Notes: a model not told the origin generated them from the letters alone. A DNA stretch of 64,000 nt from Bacillus sp. 522_BSPC (GCF_001076885.1 NZ_JVDT01000149.1:1-64000), one strand, 5' to 3'; shown: positions 9,096 to 17,635, counted from the stretch's first letter. Translations and numbers: made by a program.

Positions 9096-9554
9096 TTGGA
9101 AAGTCCAATCTTCCCTGAAGACTATGTGTTAGATGGAACAACTAAAAAAGTTATCCTAAAAATAATCGAGAAAAAGAAAAAATTTGATCTGTTAAAAAGA
9201 CGTCACATACTCATTATGTGGTGTACTATCTTTACGACCTTTTGTTATTTTCTTTGGCTTTATAAGCAAATTGCTATACCCTATTCCCATTCATTTGCTG
9301 TTATGTTTTCCGTGTATGTGGAAGAAAGCATTAATCTTTATATTCTTCTGTTTATAATCGGAGTATTTGGATATATGAATGTATTGAGACAAAAGAGGGA
9401 TAAAGCAGAAAAAGAGTTCCATGACTTGCGTTGCGAGTTTATTGATAAAAGTAAAGATTTATTTGGGAATAGTGAAACGTGGAACAGACGACATGAAATG
9501 TATAATAAATTAAAAGATTTCTACGACATAAATTTATTTCATCAAGCAAAGTAA
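9096..9554 (+). CDS. ypbF: YpbF, DUF2663 membrane protein
   Basis: A 152-residue protein with two membrane helices (about 40-58 and 77-97) flanked by charged, partly helical segments. The function is unknown; the family is limited to Bacillaceae and keeps this place after ypbE. TTG 9096 is chosen because AAGGAGGG lies seven bases upstream, while the longer in-frame TTG at 9069 has no site. A bidirectional terminator follows between it and the convergent cotJC. Confidence 0.75.
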   Translation: MESPIFPEDYVLDGTTKKVILKIIEKKKKFDLLKRRHILIMWCTIFTTFCYFLWLYKQIAIPYSHSFAVMFSVYVEESINLYILLFIIGVFGYMNVLRQKRDKAEKEFHDLRCEFIDKSKDLFGNSETWNRRHEMYNKLKDFYDINLFHQAK

Positions 9555-9589
9555 AAAGGTGTAAGATATGAAGAGGGCTATAAAGAACA

Positions 9590-9618
9590 AAAGATACCTA
9601 CGAGGGAGGTATCTTTTT
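9590..9618. terminator. Bidirectional terminator between ypbF and cotJC
   Basis: AAAGATACCT and AGGTATCTTT arms enclose a short loop, with T runs outside on both strands. It separates two convergent units. Confidence 0.8.
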
Positions 9619-9639
9619 GAATATAAACAGAAAATAACC

Positions 9640-10209
9640 TTAAAAAATCTTTTTCTGCTGCCGATCATCTTTAATAATTTCTACTGCCTCTCTAAAACGC
9701 TGGGAATGTACGATTTCTCTTTGTCTAAGAAAACGGAGGCTATCATTTAAATCTGGGTCATCACTCATATTGATGATCCATTGGTATGTGGCCCTAGCCT
9801 TTTCCTCTGCAGCTATATCTTCATATAGATCAGCAATTGGATCTCCCTTTGCCTGTATATAGGTTGCTGTCCAAGGATTGCCTGCAGCATCATGGTAAAA
9901 TAAGGCGTGGTCATGATTAACATAGTGATCACCAAGACCTGCAGCCTTCAGTTGATCTGGAGTAGCATCTTTCGTTAATTTATATATCATCGTAGCAATC
10001 ATTTCTAAATGAGCAAATTCTTCTGTTCCTATGTCTGTTAATAATCCAATAACACGATCAGGGATGGAATATCTCTGATTTAAGTATCTTAATGCAGCTG
10101 CAAGTTCACCATCTGCACCTCCATATTGTTCAATTAAAAATTTTGCAAGCATTGGATTGCAGGTACTCACTTTAACGGGGTATTGTAACTTTTTCTCATA
10201 TAACCACAT
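9640..10209 (-). CDS. cotJC: Spore coat protein CotJC, manganese-catalase family
   Basis: A 189-residue coat protein made in the mother cell. It is homologous to di-manganese catalases: four-helix carboxylate ligands are suggested by the EFAHLEMIATM segment near 66-76, the EEKARATYQ segment and the REIVHSQRF segment near the C-terminus. It may detoxify peroxide in the coat, although catalase activity is not shown for every member. It is the last gene of cotJABC on the minus strand. In the B. subtilis map cotJ lies elsewhere, so this position between ypbF and ypbG is a local arrangement. Confidence 0.93.
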   Translation of the reverse strand: MWLYEKKLQYPVKVSTCNPMLAKFLIEQYGGADGELAAALRYLNQRYSIPDRVIGLLTDIGTEEFAHLEMIATMIYKLTKDATPDQLKAAGLGDHYVNHDHALFYHDAAGNPWTATYIQAKGDPIADLYEDIAAEEKARATYQWIINMSDDPDLNDSLRFLRQREIVHSQRFREAVEIIKDDRQQKKIF

Positions 10210-10255
10210 AATATTCTATTCTCCTTTATCGCAAAATTAAATATTTGAAGTATGT

Positions 10256-10516
10256 TTACACTTGCCAAGGCCAAGGGGGTGTATCCCAATCCCATGGTGA
10301 ACCAGATGGGCTATTTCCAAATTGCAATAAAGGTCCATATTTGCTTTCATATAACTTTTTGAATTTTTCTCGTTCTTTTACATAATGGTTAAATTGATTA
10401 ATAGCATCTTGATCATGATGATGGGTATCTAAGTATAAGGTTAGTTCGACTAGAACAAAGTCGACGGCTTGGAGCTGTTCCAATAATTGATAATATTCAG
10501 GTGGAAGCTGCTTCAT
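10256..10516 (-). CDS. cotJB: Spore coat protein CotJB
   Basis: An 86-residue coat component, second gene of cotJABC. It is helical in its first half and ends in a Trp/Pro/Gly-rich tail ([12 protein letters not shown]), as usual for CotJB. It interacts with CotJA and CotJC in the inner coat of B. subtilis. It lies 46 bases upstream of cotJC and 7 bases downstream of cotJA. Confidence 0.93.
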   Translation of the reverse strand: MKQLPPEYYQLLEQLQAVDFVLVELTLYLDTHHHDQDAINQFNHYVKEREKFKKLYESKYGPLLQFGNSPSGSPWDWDTPPWPWQV

Positions 10517-10523
10517 AATTTTT

Positions 10524-10745
10524 TCACTCCCTTATTTTTTTCTCATATGGACTGTAGTAAGGGTCGTAAAGAGCTTTCCATAGAGTTCCTGCTTTTAATG
10601 CTTCCATTGGACTAAACTGAGGAAGGTGTGGTGGCTGAAAACCAAGAAATAAATTGGGCGGCGTTGAGTACACTTTTGTTTTTATCGGTGGACAGGGATC
10701 AAACTGACTGATAAAAGGATGATATTCTCTGTAAAATGAAGGCAT
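10524..10745 (-). CDS. cotJA: Spore coat-associated protein CotJA
   Basis: A 73-residue proline- and tyrosine-rich protein, first gene of the cotJ operon. It is needed in B. subtilis to bring CotJC into the coat. The ATG has GGAGGGAA a few bases upstream on the minus strand. A sigma-E-like promoter lies about 40-60 bases further upstream, which fits mother-cell expression. Confidence 0.92.
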   Translation of the reverse strand: MPSFYREYHPFISQFDPCPPIKTKVYSTPPNLFLGFQPPHLPQFSPMEALKAGTLWKALYDPYYSPYEKKIRE

Positions 10746-10780
10746 AATAATTTCCCTCCTTTATAATGGGTATACTTTAC

Positions 10781-10809
10781 ATCTTATGTCTAGAAATTAA
10801 TTTACATGC
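10781..10809 (-). promoter_or_regulatory. Sigma-E-like promoter of cotJABC
   Basis: On the minus strand GCATGTA (-35-like) and CATAAGAT (-10-like; consensus CATACAAT) are 14 bases apart, the normal sigma-E spacing, about 35 bases upstream of the cotJA start. The match is partial; the gene context supports it. Confidence 0.45.
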
Positions 10810-10996
10810 TTTCTTTTATAGAAGCACAACTTTTCCTTCTTACTTTTTTTACAAGTGAAATCTATAAAATAGGAATATTTTGTTTCCATTTAGCTACTCG
10901 AAATAAAAGGAAAAGGTATTCTTAAAATTAGTAAAACAAGCTGAAATTGTATTAAAATAAAGGAATCAGCATAAAGGGTAATACGGGGAGGTTTTT

Positions 10997-11812
10997 ATGG
11001 TATTTTTATTGGGCGGCTTTATTTTGCTTGTAATTTTTTGTATTGCATTCCTTATCTATATGAAAAATATCGCGAATGAGAATAATGTGAAATATGAGCT
11101 ATTCTACTTTCCTAACTTTCCTTCATCGATCCATGAAATAACGCTATTTTTCATTTCGGATATACACCGAAGAACCATTGACGATACTATAATCAATGAG
11201 GTGATTGATGTAGCAGAACTGGTAATAATAGGTGGAGACCTTTTAGAAAAGGGTGTAAACTTGGAGCAAACAAGGGAGAATTTACGCAAGCTGAAACAAA
11301 TTGGACCCGTTTATTTTGTCTGGGGAAATAATGATTATGAAATAGATCGGGATGCATTAGAGAGTTTGTTGAATGAAGAAGACATCGTTTTGTTGGATAA
11401 TAAAGCAGTATCTTTTATGTCATCAAATGGAGAAGGCTGGTCTTTAATTGGAGTAGAAGATTATTCGTTAGAGTATGATGATTTAGAAACGGCACTTCAA
11501 CAGGTAGAGAACAATAGCTTTAAGATATTAATTAGTCATAATCCAAAAATAATCGAAGAATTAGATGAAGAAAATCAAATTTCTTTAGTATTAAGTGGTC
11601 ACACTCATGGTGGCCAAATTCGGATATTTGGTTTTGGACCATATGAATTAGGTGGAACAAAGCTAATCGGAAAGACTACTTTGTTTGTTAGTAATGGATA
11701 CGGGACAACAAGTATTCCTTTAAGATTAGGGGCAAAGCCAGAAACACATATTATTAGAATTCAACACAAACAGAATGAGGAAGAAATGAAATTTTTTAAG
11801 CCAACAGTTTGA
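10997..11812 (+). CDS. ypbG: Membrane-anchored metallophosphoesterase (YpbG)
   Basis: A calcineurin-like phosphoesterase of 271 residues with an N-terminal membrane helix (about 2-22). The metal-site motifs appear in order: DIH (about 54-56), GGDLLEKG, GNNDYE, SHNP and SGHTHGGQ. The set is complete for a two-metal enzyme. Relatives include UDP-2,3-diacylglucosamine hydrolase-like and YkuE-type enzymes; the substrate here is unknown. It follows an intergenic region after cotJ and precedes mecB, as in B. subtilis. Confidence 0.87.
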   Translation: MVFLLGGFILLVIFCIAFLIYMKNIANENNVKYELFYFPNFPSSIHEITLFFISDIHRRTIDDTIINEVIDVAELVIIGGDLLEKGVNLEQTRENLRKLKQIGPVYFVWGNNDYEIDRDALESLLNEEDIVLLDNKAVSFMSSNGEGWSLIGVEDYSLEYDDLETALQQVENNSFKILISHNPKIIEELDEENQISLVLSGHTHGGQIRIFGFGPYELGGTKLIGKTTLFVSNGYGTTSIPLRLGAKPETHIIRIQHKQNEEEMKFFKPTV

Positions 11813-11826
11813 ATAGTTGGCTTTTT
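11799..11826 (+). terminator. Terminator overlapping the ypbG stop
   Basis: AGCCAAC (11799-11805) and GTTGGCT (11816-11822) flank the stop codon and are followed by TTTT. The stem starts inside the coding sequence. Confidence 0.7.
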
Positions 11827-11923
11827 CATTTTAAATAATCTCACTTAATAATATTACTCACCGATTACTCCTTCTTTTCATAAACTGCATTAAGAGTTTT
11901 TTCAAGGAGCAGGAGGCGTAGTC

Positions 11924-12505
11924 ATGCGTTTGGAGAGATTAAATAGTAATAGAATTAAAATCCATCTGACCACCGATGATCTGTATGAACGTGGATTGAC
12001 CAAGGAAGATATATGGAAAGACTCGATAAAGTGGCAGTATTTTTTTCATGAAATGCTTGAAGAAGCAAATGATTTATTTGATATGGAGATACATGGATCA
12101 GTAGCTGTTGAAATATTTTCAATGAAAGCTCAAGGTATGGTAATGATCTTAACCATAACAGAAAATGAATTGGATACAGAAGAAATCTTATCAGAAGGTT
12201 TTTTAGAGATGCAAGTAACTGTAGAAGAAACAGTGGATATATTATATGAATTCATAGATATAGAGGATGTTATTGATGCAGGGAAACAATTAGTGCAAAA
12301 TAATTTCACTGGCGGTTCATTATATAATCTAAATGAAATATATTATTTATGCTTTACAGATATTTCTTCGTACAAAGAAGAACAAATGATTGCTATTCTA
12401 AGTGAGTATGGGGAAAGTAGTTTAAAGAGTATATACATTATTGAAGAATATGGAAATACGATAATAAGCGATAATGCTATTGAGACGCTAGTACAGTATT
12501 TCTAA
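11924..12505 (+). CDS. mecB: MecA-family adaptor, MecB (YpbH)
   Basis: A 193-residue adaptor that links substrates to the ClpC unfoldase. The N-terminal domain (MRLERLNSNRIKIHLTTDDL) matches the MecA substrate-binding part, followed by an acidic linker and a C-terminal ClpC-binding domain of mixed helix and strand. MecB is the MecA paralogue at this site in B. subtilis. GGAGCAGGAGG precedes the ATG. Its 3' region carries a hairpin without a U tract and then, after an intergenic repeat, a branched structure with a U tract. Confidence 0.92.
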   Translation: MRLERLNSNRIKIHLTTDDLYERGLTKEDIWKDSIKWQYFFHEMLEEANDLFDMEIHGSVAVEIFSMKAQGMVMILTITENELDTEEILSEGFLEMQVTVEETVDILYEFIDIEDVIDAGKQLVQNNFTGGSLYNLNEIYYLCFTDISSYKEEQMIAILSEYGESSLKSIYIIEEYGNTIISDNAIETLVQYF

Positions 12506-12519
12506 TTTGTTAGAAATAC
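12494..12519 (+). other. Hairpin at the mecB stop, no U tract
   Basis: AGTATTTCTAA and TTAGAAATACT pair perfectly over the stop codon region of mecB. AAAG follows instead of T, so it is not a standard terminator; it may protect the mRNA end. Confidence 0.5.
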
Positions 12520-12526
12520 TAAAGCA

Positions 12527-12621
12527 GCCTGTATACGTAGAATCATACGAGGATGGGCGGTTAGACAGGTGACACCCGTTTGAAGATATGTGTATTCAGG
12601 CTGTGGCTAATAGCAACCAAC
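12527..12621. repeat. Hairpin-bounded intergenic repeat, copy A
   Basis: The element begins GCCTGTATACGTAG and closes with GTGTATTCAGGC (12590-12601), which are inverted and can pair over 10 of 12 positions. A tail CTGTGGCTAATAGCAACCAA follows. Copy B at 30860-30943 has the same ends and tail, with a diverged middle. Confidence 0.55.
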
Positions 12622-12650
12622 ATATACGAAAATTCCTTTACATATAAATG

Positions 12651-12733
12651 AGATAGAATGATTTTCCTTTTTATTCTTATGTTTTTTAGAATAAAGTTGC
12701 TTTAAAAGCAAATAAAATCATCTATCTTTTTTT
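12651..12733 (+). ncRNA. Three-way-junction RNA ending in a U tract
   Basis: P1 pairs 12651-12665 with 12714-12727 over 14 bp with a single bulged A. Inside it, P2 pairs 12670-12677 with 12688-12695 (8 bp), and P3 pairs 12697-12701 with 12707-12711 (5 bp). Seven T (12727-12733) follow P1. It can act as a terminator for mecB, but its branched shape is unusual and could be the 3' part of a small RNA. Confidence 0.5.
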
Positions 12734-13245
12734 GTGATTTTAGAAAATATTCTACATAAAAATTTACAAGTTGATGATTGGTAAAACCTGTTGAAAGTGT
12801 TAAAATGAAATGGGGATATCCTTCCCATCATTTTTGTTTGGCCTCAAGTAATTTTATCGAGTAAAGAAATTAGTTTATAGACAAATGAATTAATGATAAT
12901 TAAATGAGGGTGGGGTAGGACAAAGAATCGTTTAATTGAATATACTGATAGTAGAATATGAAATAAAAAACAGTTATCCACAGTAAAAAATGGATTTATT
13001 GATGGAGAATATGCCTGAAGCTGGCAAAATCAGATAGCTTATGTGTTAGTTGATTCTGTATCAAGTTTTCTGACGAATTTTCTTGCATCTTGCAGGTAAA
13101 AGAGTATACTATGCTTTGAATTAGCAAATAAACAAGAAATAATAAAATCATTTATGTTTTCGATTCTATAAAAGAAGCTAAATAATTATTCTTATAAAGA
13201 AGAACTACAGTTTATAAACTGGTAGTTTTTTAGGAGGATTTATTA

Positions 13246-14523
13246 ATGGTAGCCAACAAATCTAACGAGAAGAATCATGTAGAAGAGCAACACGATGTTT
13301 TGAAATCAACACAAACAATAATTCATAAAGCTTTAAACAAGCTTGGTTACTCAGATGAAGTGTATGAATTATTAAAAGAGCCGATTCGAATGATGACAGT
13401 TAAAATTCCTGTGAGAATGGATGATGGAACTGTAAAAATCTTCACAGGCTACCGCGCTCAGCATAATGACGCAGTTGGACCTACAAAGGGTGGTATTCGT
13501 TTTCATCCGAATGTTACAGAAACAGAAGTGAAAGCACTCTCCATTTGGATGAGTTTAAAATGTGGAATTGTGGACCTTCCTTACGGTGGTGGGAAAGGTG
13601 GAATTGTCTGTGATCCTCGTGATATGTCCTTTAGGGAATTGGAACGATTAAGCAGAGGTTATGTACGTGCAATTAGTCAAATTGTTGGTCCGACGAAAGA
13701 TATTCCTGCTCCAGATGTTTTTACTAATTCACAGATTATGGCGTGGATGATGGACGAGTATAGCCGAATTGATGAATTTAATTCACCTGGATTTATTACA
13801 GGGAAACCACTTGTATTAGGTGGATCACAAGGACGAGAGACTGCTACTGCTAAAGGTGTTACCATTTGTATTCGGGAGGCCGCAAAAAGAAGAGGCATAT
13901 CTATTGAAGGTGCACGAGTTGTTGTACAAGGATTTGGAAATGCGGGCAGCTTTTTGGCTAAGTTTATGCATGATGCTGGTGCAAAAGTAATTGGTATTTC
14001 AGATGCATATGGAGCATTGCATGATCCAGAAGGTTTGGATATTGACTATTTATTAGATAGAAGAGATAGTTTTGGGACTGTTACTAATTTATTTAATAAT
14101 ACAATTTCAAATAAAGATTTACTGGAATTAGATTGTGATATTTTAGTTCCTGCAGCGATTGAAAACCAGATTACAGAACAAAATGCTCATAATATAAAAG
14201 CTAGTATTGTGGTGGAAGCGGCAAATGGACCTACGACATTGGAAGCTACCCATATTTTAACGGAAAGAGGAATATTATTGGTTCCTGATGTATTAGCTTC
14301 AGCTGGAGGAGTTACTGTGTCTTATTTTGAATGGGTTCAAAATAATCAAGGATACTACTGGACAGAAGAAGAAGTAGAAGAAAGATTAGAAAAAGTAATG
14401 AGCAAATCCTTTAAAAACATCTATGATACTGCCGAAATGCGTCGTGTAGATATGAGATTGGCAGCATATATGGTGGGGGTTAGAAAAATGGCGGAAGCAT
14501 CTAGATTCCGCGGTTGGATATAA
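13246..14523 (+). CDS. gudB: NAD-dependent glutamate dehydrogenase
   Basis: It catalyses oxidative deamination of glutamate to 2-oxoglutarate and ammonium. The 425-residue hexameric-type enzyme has substrate-domain motifs KGGIRFHP, the lysine-bearing PYGGGKGGI and PAPDVFTN with the catalytic Asp. A nucleotide-binding fold follows (VVQGFGNAGSF). The laboratory B. subtilis gudB is inactivated by a 9-bp duplication that repeats VKA; here only one VKA precedes LSIW, so the enzyme should be active. An AGGAGG site precedes the ATG. Confidence 0.95.
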   Translation: MVANKSNEKNHVEEQHDVLKSTQTIIHKALNKLGYSDEVYELLKEPIRMMTVKIPVRMDDGTVKIFTGYRAQHNDAVGPTKGGIRFHPNVTETEVKALSIWMSLKCGIVDLPYGGGKGGIVCDPRDMSFRELERLSRGYVRAISQIVGPTKDIPAPDVFTNSQIMAWMMDEYSRIDEFNSPGFITGKPLVLGGSQGRETATAKGVTICIREAAKRRGISIEGARVVVQGFGNAGSFLAKFMHDAGAKVIGISDAYGALHDPEGLDIDYLLDRRDSFGTVTNLFNNTISNKDLLELDCDILVPAAIENQITEQNAHNIKASIVVEAANGPTTLEATHILTERGILLVPDVLASAGGVTVSYFEWVQNNQGYYWTEEEVEERLEKVMSKSFKNIYDTAEMRRVDMRLAAYMVGVRKMAEASRFRGWI

Positions 14524-14553
14524 AATTGGCTAAATCTATTGCTCAATTTACAA

Positions 14554-14587
14554 AAATCTCCTATCCTTATAGGTAGGAGATTTTTTA
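14554..14587 (+). terminator. Terminator of gudB
   Basis: AATCTCCTA and a GGTAGGAGATT arm with one mismatch are followed by a T run, 30 bases past the gudB stop. Confidence 0.8.
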
Positions 14588-14699
14588 TTTTGGCACTTTT
14601 CAGGGTGAATTTCTTCCACATAGCGATTCCATATTCATTAATAGAAAAGGATTTCTTAAGGAAGTTTACCCTTATGGTAAAATGTTAGGAGTGAACGAT

Positions 14700-15668
14700 T
14701 TGAAAAGAGAAGAGGCTATTATCATTGGTGCTGGTCCATGCGGTCTGGCAGCAGCAATCGCTTTAAAGAAAATAAATATAAATCCACTAATTATTGAAAA
14801 AGGAAATATTGTAAATGCCATCCATGGTTATCCTACTCATCAGACATTTTTCAGTACAAGTGAGAAGCTGGAAATAGGTGAAGTAGCTTTTATAACAGAA
14901 CAATATAAGCCTAATAGAAATCAGGCGTTAGTATATTATCGAGAAGTAGCAAAAAGAAAAGAGCTTCGCATTAATGCATTCGAAGAAGTTCTGGAAGTTA
15001 ATAAAACAGAAGAGCAATCATTTATTGTAAAAACGGAAAAAGCAACATATATTGCTCCCTATATTATCGTTGCAACTGGATATTATGATCATCCAAATTA
15101 TATGAATGTTCCAGGAGAAGAGTTAGAAAAGGTAATGCATTATTTTAAAGAGGCACACCCTTATTTCAATCATGATGTAACGGTCATAGGCGGGAAAAAC
15201 TCAAGCGTAGATGCAGCAATTGAATTGGTGAAAGCTGGCGCAAGAGTAACAGTTTTATACAGAGGCAGTGAATATTCTTCCAGTATCAAGCCATGGATTT
15301 TGCCCGAATTTGAATCGTTAGTGAGAAAAGGGATTATCAAAATGGAATTTGAAGCAAATGTCGTAGAAATTAAAGAAACGACACTTCTTTATGAAGTGAA
15401 TGACCAAATTCATGAAATAAAAAATGATTTTGTGTTTGCGATGACTGGATATCATCCTGATCATGAATTTTTAAAAAAAATGGGTGTAGAAATCGAGAAA
15501 GAAACAGGGAGACCTATATTTGACCCAGAAACGATGGAAACGAATAGGAATGGAATATTTATTGCTGGGGTAATTGCTGCAGGAAATGATGCAAATGAAA
15601 TCTTTATCGAAAATGGAAGATTTCACGGTGAGCAAATTGCCAAAGCGATCCTAGAAAAAAATAGATAG
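14700..15668 (+). CDS. ypdA: Bacillithiol disulfide reductase Bdr (YpdA)
   Basis: An FAD- and NADPH-dependent oxidoreductase of 322 residues that reduces oxidised bacillithiol. The FAD Rossmann motif IGAGPCGLAAA, with the cysteine conserved in YpdA enzymes, lies at the N-terminus. A second dinucleotide motif (VIGGKNSSVDAA) lies near 160 and an ATG-type motif (VATGYYDHP) near 120. TTG 14700 is chosen because AGGAGTG lies six bases upstream; ATG 14682 would overlap that site. Genes for bacillithiol synthesis (bshB1, bshA) lie 36 kb downstream, which supports the assignment. Confidence 0.92.
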   Translation: MKREEAIIIGAGPCGLAAAIALKKININPLIIEKGNIVNAIHGYPTHQTFFSTSEKLEIGEVAFITEQYKPNRNQALVYYREVAKRKELRINAFEEVLEVNKTEEQSFIVKTEKATYIAPYIIVATGYYDHPNYMNVPGEELEKVMHYFKEAHPYFNHDVTVIGGKNSSVDAAIELVKAGARVTVLYRGSEYSSSIKPWILPEFESLVRKGIIKMEFEANVVEIKETTLLYEVNDQIHEIKNDFVFAMTGYHPDHEFLKKMGVEIEKETGRPIFDPETMETNRNGIFIAGVIAAGNDANEIFIENGRFHGEQIAKAILEKNR

Positions 15669-15707
15669 GTCCGAATACTCCTTAAACAGAGGAAAAGGGG
15701 AATTGAC

Positions 15708-16376
15708 ATGTTGGCGATTTTTTCAGCCGGAATAGCGCCTGGATTAGCATTATTAAGCTATTTTTATTTAAAAGATCAATATGGTTCAGAACCAATATCA
15801 CTGGTCTTGCGGTCTTTTATTTCAGGCGCACTACTTGTTTTTCCAATCATGTTTATACAATATGTGTTACAAACAGAGAATGTTATTCCAGAAGGTATTT
15901 GGAGTGCACTGTTTACCACCAGCCTATTAGAAGAATTTTTTAAATGGTTTATTCTTTTTTATACAGCAGTTAAGCATGCTGATTTTGATGAACCTTATGA
16001 TGGAATCGTGTATGGAGTTGCCGTTTCATTAGGATTTGCGACCATGGAAAATATTCTTTATCTAGTGGCAAACGGACTAGAATATGCTCTTGGAAGAGCA
16101 TTGCTCCCTGTTTCCAGTCATGCTCTATTTGGAGTCATTATGGGCTATTATTTTGGTAAAGGAAAATTCATTGTGCCAAGAGGGAAATGGTTGGTATATT
16201 CTCTACTTGTTCCTTTTATCCTTCATGGTGTTTATGATTATATATTATCCTGGGAGAAAATTTGGCAGATTTTTATTACCCCATTTATGCTCTATTTATG
16301 GTGGCTAGGACTTCGAAAGGTAAAGAGTGCTCGAGAGTTAAGTAATGAACCTATACAAAAAATGACAGGAACATGA
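15708..16376 (+). CDS. prsW: PrsW-family intramembrane protease
   Basis: A polytopic membrane metalloprotease of 222 residues. In B. subtilis PrsW makes the first cut in anti-sigma factor RsiW in response to antimicrobial peptides and envelope stress, which releases sigma-W. The family motif is visible as TSLLEEFFKWF, with two adjacent Glu near 75-76. Histidines follow in SSHALFGVIMGYYFG and FILHGVYDY. It follows ypdA by 39 bases with AAAGGGGAA before the ATG and may be co-transcribed. Its substrate is not in the window. Confidence 0.92.
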   Translation: MLAIFSAGIAPGLALLSYFYLKDQYGSEPISLVLRSFISGALLVFPIMFIQYVLQTENVIPEGIWSALFTTSLLEEFFKWFILFYTAVKHADFDEPYDGIVYGVAVSLGFATMENILYLVANGLEYALGRALLPVSSHALFGVIMGYYFGKGKFIVPRGKWLVYSLLVPFILHGVYDYILSWEKIWQIFITPFMLYLWWLGLRKVKSARELSNEPIQKMTGT

Positions 16377-16473
16377 ATGTATAAAGGAATAGAGGGGAAA
16401 ATTTACCATTATGCGAAAAATGGTTTCTTAAACCTCTATGGAATAGGGATGAGTGGCAATATAAAAAGGCAAC

Positions 16474-16507
16474 AAAGTAGAGTGAATAACTTCACTCTAC
16501 TTTTTTT
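16474..16507 (+). terminator. Terminator after prsW
   Basis: AAAGTAGAGTG pairs with CACTCTACTTT and runs into seven T. It separates prsW from sleB. Confidence 0.85.
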
Positions 16508-16576
16508 GTATAAAAAACCATTTGCTACAAAAAATACTGTTAATGTTAATAGTATTTAGTTATGGGGGTAATAAGC

Positions 16577-17635
16577 ATGAATAAAAAGTTTTTACTCACA
16601 AAAATATCGGTCATCCTTTTTGTTTTGTTAGAACTACTAGCATTCCCTTTTCATGATCAAAAAGTGCATGCATTTTCTGAACAAGTTATACAGCATGGTG
16701 CTGTAGGGGATGATGTTATTGAATTACAGGCTAGACTGCAATACGTAGGCTATTATAATGGAAAGATTGATGGTGTTTTTGGTTGGCAAACATATTGGGC
16801 ATTAAGAAACTTTCAGTATGAATTCGGATTGCCAATTGATGGTTTAGCTGGCACTAAGACGAAAGATAAGCTACTTCGTGCAACCAAATATAATGAACAG
16901 TTTGTAAAAGAACAAATTAACCGTGGAAAAAAGTTCTCCCATTATGGTGGAGTTGATTTAGAAAAGCAAAAGACTCCGTCTGCTAAGAAAGAGACAACGC
17001 AAAAGCAAACAAAAAAACCTAATACTAAAACGGAGAAAAAGCCAAGTAATAATACAGCTAAGAAGCAAAGTGATACACAGAAGAAAGCAAGTAATGGTGG
17101 CCAAGCAACCCCGAAAAATAATACTTCTGGAAACCAGAATGGTACGGGGACAAGTGCTGGTGAGGGAGGTACTGCAACAGAGAATAATAACACTCCAGCA
17201 CCACAAAATACAACTAATACAAATGGTGGCGAAAATACTACAGGGAAAGAACCAACTGCAGCAAACGTACCAAGTGGATTTTCACAAAATGATATTCAAT
17301 TAATGGCTAATGCAGTATATGGTGAAGCAAGAGGTGAGCCATATGTCGGCCAAGTAGCTGTTGCAGCAGTAATTCTAAACAGAGTTAATAGTGCTACATT
17401 TCCTAATACCGTTTCTGGTGTCATTTTTGAACCACGTGCGTTTACAGCGGTTGCTGACGGACAAATATGGCTAACTCCTAATGAAAGAGCAAAAGAAGCG
17501 GTATTAGATGCGATAAATGGATGGGATCCAACGGGTCATGCTTTGTATTATTTTAATCCGGATACAGCAACTAGTGCATGGATTTGGGGTCGACCACAAA
17601 TTAAACAAATAGGTAAGCACATATTTTGTAAATAG
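16577..17635 (+). CDS. sleB: Spore cortex-lytic enzyme SleB
   Basis: A lytic transglycosylase of 352 residues that cuts muramic-lactam-containing cortex peptidoglycan in germination. A signal peptide spans about 1-33. A PG_binding_1 domain follows (about 37-95, DVIELQARLQYVGYYNGKID). Then comes a Lys/Thr/Asn/Gly-rich low-complexity linker (about 115-225), longer than in B. subtilis SleB. The catalytic Hydrolase_2 domain is C-terminal (about 230-352), with the acid in YGEARGEP. The start at 16577 is chosen because GGGGGT lies seven bases upstream; an in-frame ATG lies at 16562. It forms a pair with ypeB. Expression in the forespore under sigma-G is expected from the family. Confidence 0.95.
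   Translation: MNKKFLLTKISVILFVLLELLAFPFHDQKVHAFSEQVIQHGAVGDDVIELQARLQYVGYYNGKIDGVFGWQTYWALRNFQYEFGLPIDGLAGTKTKDKLLRATKYNEQFVKEQINRGKKFSHYGGVDLEKQKTPSAKKETTQKQTKKPNTKTEKKPSNNTAKKQSDTQKKASNGGQATPKNNTSGNQNGTGTSAGEGGTATENNNTPAPQNTTNTNGGENTTGKEPTAANVPSGFSQNDIQLMANAVYGEARGEPYVGQVAVAAVILNRVNSATFPNTVSGVIFEPRAFTAVADGQIWLTPNERAKEAVLDAINGWDPTGHALYYFNPDTATSAWIWGRPQIKQIGKHIFCK

Larger units (their letters stand above)
12506..13245. other. Long intergenic region between mecB and gudB
   Basis: The 740 bases hold no convincing gene. In order they contain a hairpin-bounded repeat (12527-12621), a three-way-junction structure with a U tract (12651-12733), a consensus DnaA box TTATCCACA (12974-12982), and a weak gudB promoter candidate (TTGCAT 13083, TATACT 13105, 16 apart). 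Confidence 0.6.

Noticed and set aside
9568-9750. 60-codon plus-strand frame after ypbF
   Set aside because: It runs through the bidirectional terminator and into the 3' end of cotJC on the other strand.
16377-16559. 60-codon frame between prsW and sleB
   Set aside because: It spans the prsW terminator and its composition is not protein-like; no good ribosome site.
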